A stretch of DNA of 64,000 nucleotides from DASZBR01 sp035943935 (GTDB lineage: Bacteria; Pseudomonadota; Gammaproteobacteria; DASZBR01): assembly GCA_035943935.1 (NCBI GenBank), contig DASZBR010000017.1, positions 73,642 to 137,641 on the forward strand. The letters are read 5' to 3'. The notes beneath the pieces are model-generated. The model was given only the letters and a program-made list of their open reading frames with translations. It ran no database searches and was not told the origin of the DNA. This document shows, piece by piece, positions 1-10,700 of this stretch (position 1 is the stretch's first letter; every line of letters begins with the position of its first letter). The position numbers and the translations under genes are program-made.

Positions 1-26
1 GCTACCAAAATTAATGTGAATGATGG

Positions 27-48
27 AAACCCCTTTAAGGGGTTTTTT
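27..48 (+). terminator. Rho-independent terminator upstream of rimP
   Basis: A 7-bp stem (AAACCCC at 27-33 pairing with GGGGTTT at 39-45) with a 5-nt loop runs into a T tract at 43-48. It ends whatever transcript enters from the left of the window. The bases at 1-7 end in ACCA and could be a tRNA 3' end, but too little is present to call one. Confidence 0.8.
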
Positions 49-63
49 ATTGGCTAAATTTTT

Positions 64-540
64 ATGCGAAACGTCACACCAGCAGCATTGGAAGCGATAC
101 TGATTCCCGCATTAGCGGCGGTTGGCTATACGTTTTGGGGCTGTCAGGTGGAGTTTTCAAAGCGTCCCGTGTTACGAATTTTTATGGATAAAACGGGTGG
201 AGTGACTGTCGATGACTGTACTCACGCAAGCCATCATATTAAAGCTGTTTTAGCCGTAGAAGCAAAAGGGCTCGATGACTATATATTAGAAGTATCGTCG
301 CCCGGGATGGATAGACAATTGTTCAAGCTTGAGCACTATGAACAGTGCCAAGGGAGTGAAATCAAGTTGCGTTTGAGAAGGCCGCTGGAAAATCAGCGTA
401 ATTTTCAAGGGAAAATTGAAAAAATTGAGAACAATGCGGTTATACTCCACACCGAAAAGGGTCTCATTGGTGTAGAATTTGAGAATATAGAGCGCGCCCA
501 AGTGGTGCCAGAAATGAAAATTGAGGGCAAAAAACGATGA
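64..540 (+). CDS. rimP: Ribosome maturation factor RimP
   Basis: RimP assists late maturation of the 30S ribosomal subunit in the cytoplasm. The 158-residue product has the family's usual length and a typical N-terminal domain, with V-D-D-C-T followed by an ILEVSSPGMDRQL motif near residues 74-86, then a C-terminal SH3-like domain. It opens the conserved rimP-nusA-infB-rbfA cluster. Its stop overlaps the nusA start in an ATGA arrangement, so the two are probably translationally coupled. No clear Shine-Dalgarno sequence precedes the ATG, which lies close behind the upstream terminator. The promoter must therefore lie within the short stretch after that hairpin, or transcription must read through it. 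I did not find a convincing promoter. Confidence 0.96.
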   Translation: MRNVTPAALEAILIPALAAVGYTFWGCQVEFSKRPVLRIFMDKTGGVTVDDCTHASHHIKAVLAVEAKGLDDYILEVSSPGMDRQLFKLEHYEQCQGSEIKLRLRRPLENQRNFQGKIEKIENNAVILHTEKGLIGVEFENIERAQVVPEMKIEGKKR

Positions 541-2045
541 GTAAAGACACGTTGTTGCTTGTCGACGCACTGTCGAACGTAAAGGGGTTAGCTCCCGAAG
601 TGGTTTTTGATGCGGCTGAACAAGGCATCAGGGAAGCTATCGTCACGACTTTTCGTAAGATGCATGGCACGGATTTAGATCTCAAAGTAAAAATAGACCG
701 CGTGAGCGGTGACTATGTTATTTCTCGTCACTGGAAAGTGGTTGAAGATGGTCAAGTCGTTAATCCGGCCACAGAAATTGCACTGTCTGATGCACAGAAG
801 AAAAATGCTAACGTCGAAGCGGGTGCAGAATTAAACGAACCGATGGAATCCATTGAGTTCGGTCGTATTACCTCGCGCACGGCAAAACAATACATCATGA
901 AGAAAATCCGCGAAGCGGAAATGACTCAAATCGTGGATTCTTATAGGCAGCGCGTGGGTGAATTAATGTCCGGCGTTGTTCAACGTGTCGCTCGCGAATT
1001 CGTCACGGTAGATTTAGGCAATAATGTAGAGGGAATATTTTTACGCGAAGAAATGTTACCGCGCGAAGCTGTGCGTGCCGGTGATAGATTGCGTGGCTAT
1101 TTATACGAAGTGCGATCCGATGGTCGTAGTACGCAATTATTATTGTCCCGTAATCGTCCTGAAATGTTAGTGGAATTATTTAAAATAGAAGTGCCGGAAA
1201 TCGCAGAACAATTAATTCAAGTGAAAAGCTCTGCGCGCGATCCGGGCGTACGTGCAAAAATTGCGGTTAAAACAAACGATGGCAGAATTGATCCGATTGG
1301 TGCGTGTGTCGGTATGCGTGGTTCACGTGTACAAGCGGTGTCGAGCGAATTAGGTGGTGAGCGTATTGATATTGTGTTGTGGGATGATAATCCAGCGCAA
1401 ATGGTCATTAATGCAATGGCACCTGCAGAAGTTGCCTCCATTGTTGTTGATGAAGAGTCACACTCTATTGATGTTGCGGTAGATGAAGATCAATTGTCTT
1501 TAGCGATTGGCAAAAATGGGCAGAACGTAAGATTGGCTAGCCAATTAACGGGTTGGACATTGAATGTCATGAGCAAAGCGCAAGCTGAAGAAAAACATCA
1601 ATTAGAAGCACAAAAAGTGATTCAATTATTCGTCGATGAATTGGGTGTTGATGAAGATCTTGGTAAGATATTAGTCGACCAAGGATTTACAACAGTCGAA
1701 GAAGTCGCGTATGTTGCACCTGAAGAATTATTAGCTATTGAAGGATTCGATGAAGAAATTGTAGAAGCTTTACGAAGTCGTGCGAAAGATATTTTATTAA
1801 CCAAAGCGATTGCAAGTGAGGAGCGCTTAGTGGAAGGTGAACCAGCAGCAGATTTATTGGAACTTGAGGGGATGACGCAAGCGTTGGCAAATGAATTAGC
1901 GCGCAAAGGTATCGTGACGCGTGAAGATTTGGCTGAGCAAGGTGTTGCGGATCTATTGGATGTGGTTGAAAATTTAGAAGCATCGAAAGCGGCTGAATTA
2001 ATTATGCTTGCGCGTGCACCGTGGTTTGCCGATGAAAAGAAGTAG
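537..2045 (+). CDS. nusA: Transcription termination/antitermination factor NusA
   Basis: NusA binds RNA polymerase and nascent RNA and modulates pausing, termination and antitermination. The 502-residue product has the full gammaproteobacterial layout: N-terminal polymerase-binding domain (about 1-125), S1 domain (about 135-200, with GELMSGVVQRV and NNVEGIFL), tandem KH domains (about 230-345, with GACVGMRGSRVQAV and LAIGKNGQNVRLA), and two C-terminal acidic repeats (about 365-500) that contact the RNA polymerase alpha subunit. The ATG overlaps the rimP stop by 4 bp. infB follows 26 bp later in the same operon. Nothing unusual is visible. Confidence 0.98.
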   Translation: MSKDTLLLVDALSNVKGLAPEVVFDAAEQGIREAIVTTFRKMHGTDLDLKVKIDRVSGDYVISRHWKVVEDGQVVNPATEIALSDAQKKNANVEAGAELNEPMESIEFGRITSRTAKQYIMKKIREAEMTQIVDSYRQRVGELMSGVVQRVAREFVTVDLGNNVEGIFLREEMLPREAVRAGDRLRGYLYEVRSDGRSTQLLLSRNRPEMLVELFKIEVPEIAEQLIQVKSSARDPGVRAKIAVKTNDGRIDPIGACVGMRGSRVQAVSSELGGERIDIVLWDDNPAQMVINAMAPAEVASIVVDEESHSIDVAVDEDQLSLAIGKNGQNVRLASQLTGWTLNVMSKAQAEEKHQLEAQKVIQLFVDELGVDEDLGKILVDQGFTTVEEVAYVAPEELLAIEGFDEEIVEALRSRAKDILLTKAIASEERLVEGEPAADLLELEGMTQALANELARKGIVTREDLAEQGVADLLDVVENLEASKAAELIMLARAPWFADEKK

Positions 2046-2071
2046 TCGGTCGAAATGAGAGGGTTTGAGCA

Positions 2072-4555
2072 ATGGCGGAAGTGGCTATCAAGAAAAATGT
2101 GGGTGTCACTGTCGACGATCTGTGTAAGATGGTCGGCGTTTCCGCGTCCAAATTGCTCGAGCAATTAAAAGAAGCGGGTGTTAGCGATGTTTCTTCTGCA
2201 GATACACGGTTAACCGAAGAGCAAAAGTTAAAATTACTCAGTTATTTACAACGTCACCGTGGTGCTGAAAAAGAAACCACATTATCGACGTCCAAAAAAA
2301 TTACCCTCAAACGTAAAAGTAGTGTCACCGAAATTAAAGTTTCCGGTGGAACAGGACGATCAAAAACCGTCAGCGTAGAAGTGCGTAAAAAGCGGCCTAT
2401 TATTAAGAAAATAGAAGAAGTTGAAGTTTCTCCTGTTGCTGAAATCATTGAGGTAAAACCAGAACCCGTTGTCGAGATTAAAGAAACGAAAGAAATAAAA
2501 GAAGTAAACGAAACCAAAAAACCAGAAGTACATAAACCGTCAAGCAGTAATAAAGCCGCGCCTAAAAAAGTCGAAGAATCTCAACAACATCGTGCGACAC
2601 GAGAAATCAAAGAAAAAGAAGAAGTGAAGAAAGCCACAAAATTACGCGAAGAAAAAGAAAAATATCGTCATCGTCCTGAATTTTATTTGGGCGGTGGTGC
2701 TGAGGAAGAAGAAAATCTCAGCGGTCGTCCGCGCAGACGTTCTCATCGTCATCGTCGTTACGAAGCGCAAAAAGCACCCGAAAAAGTCATGGGTCCGATT
2801 ATTCGCGAAGTGTCTATTCCCGAAACGATTACGGTTTCAGAATTAGCGTCAAAAATGGCAGTTAAATCCGCTGAATTAATTAAATCCATGATGAACATGG
2901 GATTACTCGCGACCATCAATCAAGTTTTAGATCAAGATACGGCAACGTTAGTGGTTGAAGAAATGGGCCACACGCCGAAACGATTAAATGCAAATGCATT
3001 GGAAGAGGCGTTAGTTGCAGAACGTACGACAACGGCAGAATTATTACCACGTCCTCCTGTTGTAACCATTATGGGACATGTTGATCACGGTAAGACGTCT
3101 TTATTAGATTACATTCGTCGAACGCGAGTCACTCAAGGTGAAGCGGGTGGAATTACACAGCATATCGGCGCTTATCATGTCGAAACACCAAAAGGGGTCA
3201 TTACTTTCTTGGATACTCCCGGACACGCAGCATTTACAGCGATGCGTGCACGTGGTGCAAAATCAACGGATATTGTTGTTCTTGTGGTTGCAGCAGATGA
3301 CGGCGTGATGCCACAAACGATTGAAGCGATTCAGCACGCCAAAGCAGCAAATGTTCCTATCGTTGTTGCGGTGAATAAAATGGATAAATCGGGCGTTGAT
3401 CCAGAACGTGTACGCATGGAATTATCACAACATAATGTGATTTCCGAAGCGTGGGGTGGTGATACGCAATTTGTGCCTATTTCTGCTAAAACCGGTCAGG
3501 GTATTGATGAGTTATTAGATTCACTCTTAATTCAAGCAGAATTATTAGAATTAAAAGCGGTTGTGAATGCTCCCGCCAAAGGTGTGGTCATTGAATCTCG
3601 CATGGACAAAGGTCGTGGTGCAGTCGCGACGGTTCTTGTTCAAACCGGTACGTTAAAGATTGGCGATATATTATTAGCCGGTCTTCAATATGGCCGTGTG
3701 AAAAAAATGAACGATGAAAATGGGCATCATGTTGAATCAGCAGGGCCATCAATACCCGTTGAAGTATTAGGTTTAGCCGATGCGCCGGTTGCTGGTGATG
3801 ATGCGGTTGTTGTGAGCGATGAGCGAAAAGCACGTGAAATTGCATTATTCCGTCAAGGTAAATTCCGTGATGTTCGATTAGCAAAACAATCACATACACT
3901 GGAAGATATGTTTTCACGCATTACCGAAGGCCAAACACAAACGCGCATATTAAACGTTGTGATTAAAGCAGACGTACAAGGTTCTGCAGAAGCGATTACT
4001 GACGCATTAATTAAATTGTCGACGGATGAAGTCAAAGTAAAAATTATTGCGAGCGGCGTGGGTGGAATTACAGAATCGGATTCAAATTTGGCCATCGCGT
4101 CTAAAGCCATTATTTTTGGATTCAATGTTCGTGCTGATGCGGGTTCGCGTAAATTAATTGAACGTGAAGGTGTCGTATTACATTATCACAATATTATTTA
4201 TGACATTATTAACGAAGTAAAAGGTTTATTAAGCGGCATGTTGTCGCCAGAAATTAGAGAGACCATTGTTGGTTTAGCCGAAGTGCGCGATGTATTCCGT
4301 TCGCCGAAATTCGGATCGGTTGCCGGTTGTATGGTGATGGAAGGATTGGTGAAACGTAACTTCCCGATTCGTGTATTACGCAATAACGTCGTTATTTTTG
4401 AAGGTCAATTAGAATCTCTGCGTCGATTTAAAGATGATGCCAGTGAAGTGCGTCAAGGTATGGAATGCGGTATTGGTGTAAAAGATTACAACGATATTCA
4501 TCCTGGCGATCAAATCGAAGTCTTTGAAACCAAGAAAGTGGCGCGGACGTTATAG
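2072..4555 (+). CDS. infB: Translation initiation factor IF-2
   Basis: IF-2 is the GTPase that places fMet-tRNA on the 30S subunit and promotes subunit joining. The 827-residue product has an N-terminal IF2N domain (about 1-55), a long charged Lys/Glu-rich linker (about 60-230), a second IF2N domain (about 245-320), and the G domain starting near residue 330. The G domain has GHVDHGKT (G1), DTPGHAAF (G3) and NKMD (G4). Domains II, III and the C-terminal tRNA-binding domain follow. The length is close to that of other gammaproteobacterial IF-2 proteins. rbfA starts 2 bp after the stop, so the two are almost certainly co-translated. Confidence 0.98.
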   Translation: MAEVAIKKNVGVTVDDLCKMVGVSASKLLEQLKEAGVSDVSSADTRLTEEQKLKLLSYLQRHRGAEKETTLSTSKKITLKRKSSVTEIKVSGGTGRSKTVSVEVRKKRPIIKKIEEVEVSPVAEIIEVKPEPVVEIKETKEIKEVNETKKPEVHKPSSSNKAAPKKVEESQQHRATREIKEKEEVKKATKLREEKEKYRHRPEFYLGGGAEEEENLSGRPRRRSHRHRRYEAQKAPEKVMGPIIREVSIPETITVSELASKMAVKSAELIKSMMNMGLLATINQVLDQDTATLVVEEMGHTPKRLNANALEEALVAERTTTAELLPRPPVVTIMGHVDHGKTSLLDYIRRTRVTQGEAGGITQHIGAYHVETPKGVITFLDTPGHAAFTAMRARGAKSTDIVVLVVAADDGVMPQTIEAIQHAKAANVPIVVAVNKMDKSGVDPERVRMELSQHNVISEAWGGDTQFVPISAKTGQGIDELLDSLLIQAELLELKAVVNAPAKGVVIESRMDKGRGAVATVLVQTGTLKIGDILLAGLQYGRVKKMNDENGHHVESAGPSIPVEVLGLADAPVAGDDAVVVSDERKAREIALFRQGKFRDVRLAKQSHTLEDMFSRITEGQTQTRILNVVIKADVQGSAEAITDALIKLSTDEVKVKIIASGVGGITESDSNLAIASKAIIFGFNVRADAGSRKLIEREGVVLHYHNIIYDIINEVKGLLSGMLSPEIRETIVGLAEVRDVFRSPKFGSVAGCMVMEGLVKRNFPIRVLRNNVVIFEGQLESLRRFKDDASEVRQGMECGIGVKDYNDIHPGDQIEVFETKKVARTL

Positions 4556-4557
4556 TC

Positions 4558-4905
4558 ATGCCAACTAAATCCAGGCCTTCATTTCGTTTGGCTCGTGTCG
4601 CCGAACTTATTCAGCGTGAAATCGGCAATCTTATCGTTAATGAAGTCGAAGATCCCCGATTAAAAAAAGTCACACTTTCCCGTGTAAAAATGTCGCCAGA
4701 TTTACGTCATGCGCGAATTTCTTTTACCGTATTGGATGAAAAAGATGCGCAGTATTCTGCTAAAGCATTAAATAAAGCGGCGAATTTTTTCCGTAAGCAT
4801 ATTGCGAAAGAGTTGGAGTTACGTGTCGTTCCTGAATTATTTTTTGTTTATGATGAAGCGTTACATGAAGCTGAAGATCTGGTGAATTTAATCAATAAAT
4901 TATGA
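4558..4905 (+). CDS. rbfA: 30S ribosome-binding factor RbfA
   Basis: RbfA is a small KH-fold protein that helps mature the 5' end of 16S rRNA, especially during cold adaptation. The 115-residue product matches the family in length and in the motifs LIQREIGNLI, VEDPRLKKVTLSRV and the C-terminal LVNLINKL. It follows infB by 2 bp. In many gammaproteobacteria truB, rpsO and pnp come next. Here the following gene is msbA, so the usual translation cluster ends at rbfA. Confidence 0.97.
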   Translation: MPTKSRPSFRLARVAELIQREIGNLIVNEVEDPRLKKVTLSRVKMSPDLRHARISFTVLDEKDAQYSAKALNKAANFFRKHIAKELELRVVPELFFVYDEALHEAEDLVNLINKL

Positions 4906-4927
4906 TCCCCCAGGGAGGACCATTTTT

Positions 4928-6652
4928 ATGCAAGGCCGTGTCGTTTACAAACGCTTACTCACTTACTCAAGACAATATTGGCCACAATTTGTATTAGGAA
5001 TTGCGGGTACGGTTATTTCTGCATTGCTGACCGCATCTTTCACCGGACTTATCAGACCTTTACTCGATCAAGGATTTATTGCGCATAACGCGCGATTTAT
5101 TCGATGGTTGCCGCTCTTGTTAATTGGCGTGTTTGCGCTTCGAACGGCCGCGAGCTTTGTTTCAAATTATTATATGTCGTGGACCGGACGCACGGTTGTC
5201 ACAAAATTTCGCCAAGATTTATTTGCGCATTATATGCGGTTACCTGCCAGTTATTTAGACAACAATACCTCAGGACAATTACTCGCTAAATTAATTTACA
5301 ACGTTGAACAAGTCTCCCAAGCCTGTACCAATGCAATTGTGACCGTCGTCCAAGAAACCTGTTTTATCGCAGGCTGTATTGTTGTTATGTTTTTGAATTC
5401 GTGGCGGTTGTCGTTAATCTTTTTTATCGTAGCGCCTATCATTGCCATTATTGCCCGAAAATCCGGCAAAAAAATGCGTCATTTGAGTCAAAATGTACAA
5501 CAAAGCATGAGTGGTGTAACACAAATTGCAGAAGAAGGGTTAAGCGGGTATCGCGTGATTCGTACGTTTGGTGCGGAAAGTTATGAAACAAAACGCTTTG
5601 ATGCAATGGCTCTGAAAAATAGAGACCGCGAAATTAAAACGATTGTGACAAATACGTTAGCAACGACTTATGTGCAATTCGTGATAGCACTGTTAATTTC
5701 AGCGACGGTGTATTTGGCGACAGCGAAATTAACGCATATTACGGCGGGAACATTCGTATCTATTATCGCTGCAATGTTGGCGATGTTAAAACCCATGAAA
5801 AATCTTACCAGTGTAAATAGCACTATCCAGAAGGGTATTGCGGGCGCAGACAGTATTTTCGCCGTATTAGATGAACCACCGGAACCGGATCACGGAACTA
5901 CCATTCTTGCACGATCAAAAGGCGATGTGGTATTCGACAAAGTTGCGTTTACTTATCCCAACCATGAAAAAAGCGTTTTGAAAAATATTTCGTTTGAAAT
6001 TAAACCGGGTCAAACCGTTGCGTTAGTCGGACGTTCGGGTAGTGGAAAAACAACGTTAGTGAGTTTATTGCCCCGATTCTATGATAATTATTCTGGGAAT
6101 ATTCTTATCGATGATTTTGATATTCGCAACGTAACGTTAAAATCATTACGTGAACAACTTGCGTTAGTGTCTCAAAATGTTGTTTTATTTAATGATACGG
6201 TAAGAAACAATATCTCCTATGGGCGATTAGATGGCGTAACAGAAGAAGAAATTATTCACGCGGCCGAAGCATCTTATTCTATGGAATTTATTAAAGAATT
6301 GCCGAATGGTTTAGATACACTCGTCGGTGAAAATGGCGTGTTACTTTCTGGCGGCCAACGTCAGCGTCTAGCTATTGCCAGAGCATTATTAAAAAATTCC
6401 CCCATATTAATTTTAGATGAAGCGACATCGTCACTGGATACCGAATCTGAACGCCATATTCAAGATGCGTTAGAATCCTTGATGAAAACGCGTACGACAT
6501 TAGTTGTCGCGCATCGCTTATCTACCATAGAAAACGCAGATAAAATTATGGTCATGGATAGTGGTTCTATTGTTGAAATGGGCACCCATGAAGAATTATT
6601 AGCATTAAATGGTCATTATTCGCGTTTGCATCAGAAGCAGTTTAAAGACTGA
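4928..6652 (+). CDS. msbA: Lipid A export ABC transporter MsbA
   Basis: MsbA flips core-lipid A across the inner membrane using ATP. The 574-residue product is a half-transporter: a six-helix transmembrane domain over about residues 1-320, then a nucleotide-binding domain. Visible motifs are the Walker A GRSGSGKTT near 368-376, the signature LSGGQRQRLAIARALL, Walker B ILILDEATSSLD and the H-loop VVAHRL. A strong Shine-Dalgarno sequence (GGGAGGA) precedes the ATG. msbA is usually followed directly by lpxK. Here lpxK is found only at 24711, with four co-directional accessory genes between them. The first of these starts 8 bp after the msbA stop. Confidence 0.95.
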   Translation: MQGRVVYKRLLTYSRQYWPQFVLGIAGTVISALLTASFTGLIRPLLDQGFIAHNARFIRWLPLLLIGVFALRTAASFVSNYYMSWTGRTVVTKFRQDLFAHYMRLPASYLDNNTSGQLLAKLIYNVEQVSQACTNAIVTVVQETCFIAGCIVVMFLNSWRLSLIFFIVAPIIAIIARKSGKKMRHLSQNVQQSMSGVTQIAEEGLSGYRVIRTFGAESYETKRFDAMALKNRDREIKTIVTNTLATTYVQFVIALLISATVYLATAKLTHITAGTFVSIIAAMLAMLKPMKNLTSVNSTIQKGIAGADSIFAVLDEPPEPDHGTTILARSKGDVVFDKVAFTYPNHEKSVLKNISFEIKPGQTVALVGRSGSGKTTLVSLLPRFYDNYSGNILIDDFDIRNVTLKSLREQLALVSQNVVLFNDTVRNNISYGRLDGVTEEEIIHAAEASYSMEFIKELPNGLDTLVGENGVLLSGGQRQRLAIARALLKNSPILILDEATSSLDTESERHIQDALESLMKTRTTLVVAHRLSTIENADKIMVMDSGSIVEMGTHEELLALNGHYSRLHQKQFKD

Positions 6653-6660
6653 GGCTATTC

Positions 6661-7554
6661 ATGGCCATCCCCCAACACATATTGGATCGTCTGCAAAAAA
6701 ACGATCCTGATATTGTTGGCTTGAGTTTAAGCAGAGAAGTCGAATCAGATGAAGATGTTGTTAAATTAGTTAAAGCACTAAAAGATAATACGCATTTGAG
6801 ATGGCTGACGATTCAAGGACGGTGGGGTCAACCAAGTATTGGTGATAGAAGTGCGGCGCTTTTTCGTTCTTGTCATCATCTCGTTTATTTGGATCTCAGT
6901 TACAACAAAAATATTACCAATAGTGGTGCAGCGGCATTAGCATTAAATACCTCTCTTGAAACACTTTTTTTGCGGGGTTGCAGTGTTACTCCAGAAGGTC
7001 TTAAACTGTTTTTAAACCATGATAGGGTCTTTGATTTAAGAATCGCAATTACCTCTAGTCTCTCAGAAAAAATTACCGATGATGTTAAGGCAAAGCTCCA
7101 AGAGAATAAAGAAAAGTGGGAGTGTAAACTATTAGGGCAGAGACTTGAGAGGCTAAGTACTAATGAGTTGAGTGAGGAATTTTATATCTTCGTCAGGGAA
7201 AATCCAACTCACATTCAAAAGCTTTTGAAGCCGATTCAAGACATGGCGGCAAAAGATTTCCGACACACAGAGAATGCCATAACGGTGGGGTTGATTTTGT
7301 CTAATCATTTATCGAAATTAACAGGAATGGTGGCAAAGAAAGCGGCGGTGTATGCGCAACGATACCGTATATTGCGTGAAGCGCCGCACGAAGAGTGTAT
7401 AGCGTTTCAATCTGAGCGGAGATTGGAAAGAAAACGTTCGAGATCGTATTCGCTTACGCCTCCATCAGAAGCTACAGAAAGAAAAGCAGTTAAGTCTCAA
7501 TCACTTTCGCTTTCACCGCCGCCTACACCTTGTTCGCTGTCACAATCAATTTAG
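6661..7554 (+). CDS. Leucine-rich repeat protein with Ser/Pro-rich tail (candidate effector)
   Basis: I do not recognise a named family. Residues about 15-130 contain ribonuclease-inhibitor-type leucine-rich repeats, for example LVYLDLSYNKNITNSGAAAL and SLETLFLRGCSVTPEGLKLF. The region about 150-245 is helical and charged. The last 50 residues or so are low-complexity and rich in Ser, Pro and Thr, with several SP/TP pairs. There is no signal peptide or membrane segment. The gene starts 8 bp after msbA, with GAGG overlapping the msbA stop codon as ribosome-binding site, so it is probably co-transcribed with msbA. LRR proteins of this kind are common among Legionella and Coxiella effectors. An effector role is inferred from architecture and context only. 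Confidence 0.7.
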   Translation: MAIPQHILDRLQKNDPDIVGLSLSREVESDEDVVKLVKALKDNTHLRWLTIQGRWGQPSIGDRSAALFRSCHHLVYLDLSYNKNITNSGAAALALNTSLETLFLRGCSVTPEGLKLFLNHDRVFDLRIAITSSLSEKITDDVKAKLQENKEKWECKLLGQRLERLSTNELSEEFYIFVRENPTHIQKLLKPIQDMAAKDFRHTENAITVGLILSNHLSKLTGMVAKKAAVYAQRYRILREAPHEECIAFQSERRLERKRSRSYSLTPPSEATERKAVKSQSLSLSPPPTPCSLSQSI

Positions 7555-7701
7555 TTAGGGAAATATCATTTATAATAAAATAAACCGTCTGAACAGGTTG
7601 TAGAAATATTAGTACATCAGGTACCATTGGTTTTGAAAGGGTATTATGTAAAGTAGTATTAGTTTCTTCAGGGACTAGAAAACGAATAACAGGGAGCAGT
7701 T

Positions 7702-10700
7702 ATGCAGGATTCAACTGATTCATTTAGTTGGCTTTTTGAGGCATTAAAGCGCAACTATCAAAGCAAAACCAACTGGGTTCAAATTGCCGAGAGCTTTTGT
7801 CGTCTTGCAGAATGTTACGACAAAGTGCGTAATCCAAAAGAAACTGCAACTTTACTGCTCGATTCCCTCCTGTTTTTACTCGATGAATCATTTCATGCTG
7901 ATCTTATACCCAAATATGTCAGCGAGTGTTGCAATCATCTTTTTAGAATACAGAAATCCCAAGCAATCTTGCCTGTTCTACAGCGTTTAAAACATCACGG
8001 ATATTATTTTCTTGCACACGATGGTACGGCTTCACTTGAAACAGTCGACGAAAATTTTGAGCGAGAACTTGCGTTTGCGATTGGAAATCACTATCGAAAT
8101 CAAGGATATTATCGTCTTAGTCAGTTTTATTTTGCGTATGGTCAATGTTCTTTTGTCGAAATGAGAAGAAATGAAAATATATTTTTAGCGGAACTGTTTT
8201 GTGACGAAAATAATATGTTCATGCTAAATCAATATAGATTAGCGATTTTTCAAGGTTGGGATCAGTGTACAGTTGTTCTTGAAAAACTTTTTACGTTGGG
8301 AAATTATTTTTGGGCAGTAGAAGACTTCGAGCGCGCTAAAAGAATTTATAAAAAAATAGCGGTATTGTTGAAAGAGCATGGGCGCGACAAAGGTAATTTT
8401 CTTGCAAGATGTGCAGAAGGGGTCGGGAAACTTGATTTAAATATTGGGTATTCCGAAGTTTTTCTAGCACAGCCAGTGTCTTCGCGGTGTCTGACCCGAA
8501 ATGCGGAAACTGAAAAAAACTGGTCAGGGTATGTTAAAGAAAATGTTATTAAAGTTTTATGCGAAGAGGCTATTCAAGATTTAGGTCCTGCGCCTTGTCA
8601 GTTTAGTGTGGAAACATTAGGTTCATTGGCGAGAGATGAAGCGTGTTTATATTCTGATTTAGAATTTGCAATTATATGGCGTCGGCCCCCTGGCTCTATC
8701 GCCACAGATGCGGAAATAAGAAGTTATTTTCGCCAGTTTATTTTTCTGCTGGAACTTAAAGTGATTTCGTTAGGTGAAACTAACGAAATATCAATGAATT
8801 CTGACTTCTCTACAGAGTCAAAAGACAGTCGTGTTTTTGTAAAGCAGCGTATGCGTCGAGGATTACAGTTTGATGAAGGTGACAATTATCCTTTCAGCAG
8901 CTTACACCAAAATGAATTATTTCTTGAGATTCCACTTAAACCAACGCTGAGTGCTGATAGAGTCATCAAATATAATATTGTTGAGTCTTGTTATACATAT
9001 GGTGACGAAAGTCTTTCCAGAGATTTTAGAGATCAGATTCGATCGCTATTGGATAAAGATAATCTTCGTCAAAAAATGGCATTAGATTTATTGGATCAAG
9101 AATTTTTTACTTGTTCTACTCCGATTGAAGGTTCTGAAACTTTCCATGTTAAAGCGCACTTATTAAAAATCCCTCAATGGGGCATCAAAGCCATGGCCCT
9201 CTACTACGGCATTGAAGAGCGCAATACTTTATTACGTATCGATGCTCTTGTTCAGAGACATATCTTAACGCCAGAAGCAGGCGACCTCTTCAAAAGATTA
9301 ATTACAAATACGCTTAATCTGAGAATGAAATTGCATCGTGAACACCAATCAGAATACGATATGTTGCCCGTTGAGCAAGCTCACGATTTAGCGCTGAATC
9401 CTGCTTTACTGAAATTTTTTAATAACTGGCATGATAACCCTAATGCCCGACATCTTGGTGCTGATTTAGTTCAAGCCGCATGGCAATTAGAACTTTCTCG
9501 CGAAATTGTTGACCCTCACAAAAAAACAACAGTTTGTATTCATGGTCTTGCTGAGGAACCAGTCTATTTAAAAGAAGCGCTTTGCGAAACATGGATTGAT
9601 CCTAAGACAGGCGAATTCAACGCATCCTTACGCAAGCTAGAGGATGGTAATCGCGTTGTGGTTCCTGCAGGTGTAGCCAGTTTTGTGAAAGCACGACCCG
9701 AAGGTCCAGGTACGCAAAAAGCGGTCAGCCGTTTTTGTAATTTATTTGGTGGTGATGGATTACCGGCAAAACTCTGCTTTTTTGAGCATGTTGAAACGAA
9801 AGTTAAATATCCTGTTTTATTTTCTGCGCACCGGGGTGAAACTTTATTAAAGAAAAGGCGTCGAGGAGAAAGTCTCTCAACTCTCGAACCCGAGATTGAT
9901 CACTATTACTATACCATCCGAATTTTTGAATGGTTATTACTGCATTTAGAAGATGTTAAAGATGACAATGTTACTTTTTTAAGACGTCTTTTTGGTCTTG
10001 TTGATGATGATCATGCTTTTGTTGAAAGTGTTGTGGAAGTACGTGAATTTCTTATACGTATTATTAAATTAAAAGCCAAAAGCATTTTGCCGTGTTTTGA
10101 AGCTGTTCGAAATAAGCCGATGGATGCTGAAGCCAAAGCCTGGTTTTTATCACTAAATTTGGGGCAGTTTCTTAGGCAGTGGTTAGCAGATTCCGCTGAA
10201 GATGAAGAGAGCTTAACTTTTGATCGCGCAGAACTTCTTGCATGGGCAGAGCATAAAACAGATCCCAGTATTGTTCAGTGGTTACTCGAAGAGGGAATGA
10301 CGGGTGATTTGTATGCACGTTTTTATCGATTACAACAAGCGTTGCGATCAATCGAAGAAGATGCACCGGTGACATTGTTGGATGCAATCTGTCGCGTAGA
10401 ACCACATGTAGGAGCCATTTATAAAGAAGTATTTGATCCAATAAATGGCTGGAATACACCTGAAGATCGTTTTGCAAATCTGCGCACGGATTATAAAGTT
10501 ATTCTCGAGCGAGATGATGTTGTGAAGTATCAATCGCAACATGTCGTCAAAGAACGTGTCATGCGTTCTATTTCACTTCCTCAAGAGCAAAAATCTAAAC
10601 CTACTTTGCATGAATTAATTACGAAGGGAGAGTTTTATACGCCGAGGAAAGCGTTAGATGAATTGACGCGAGTTGAAAGTTCTTTCCAAGAACGTGAGAG

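Noticed and set aside
1..7. Possible tRNA 3' end (GCTACCA) before the first terminator
   Set aside because: Only seven bases are inside the window, so no stem or anticodon can be checked.
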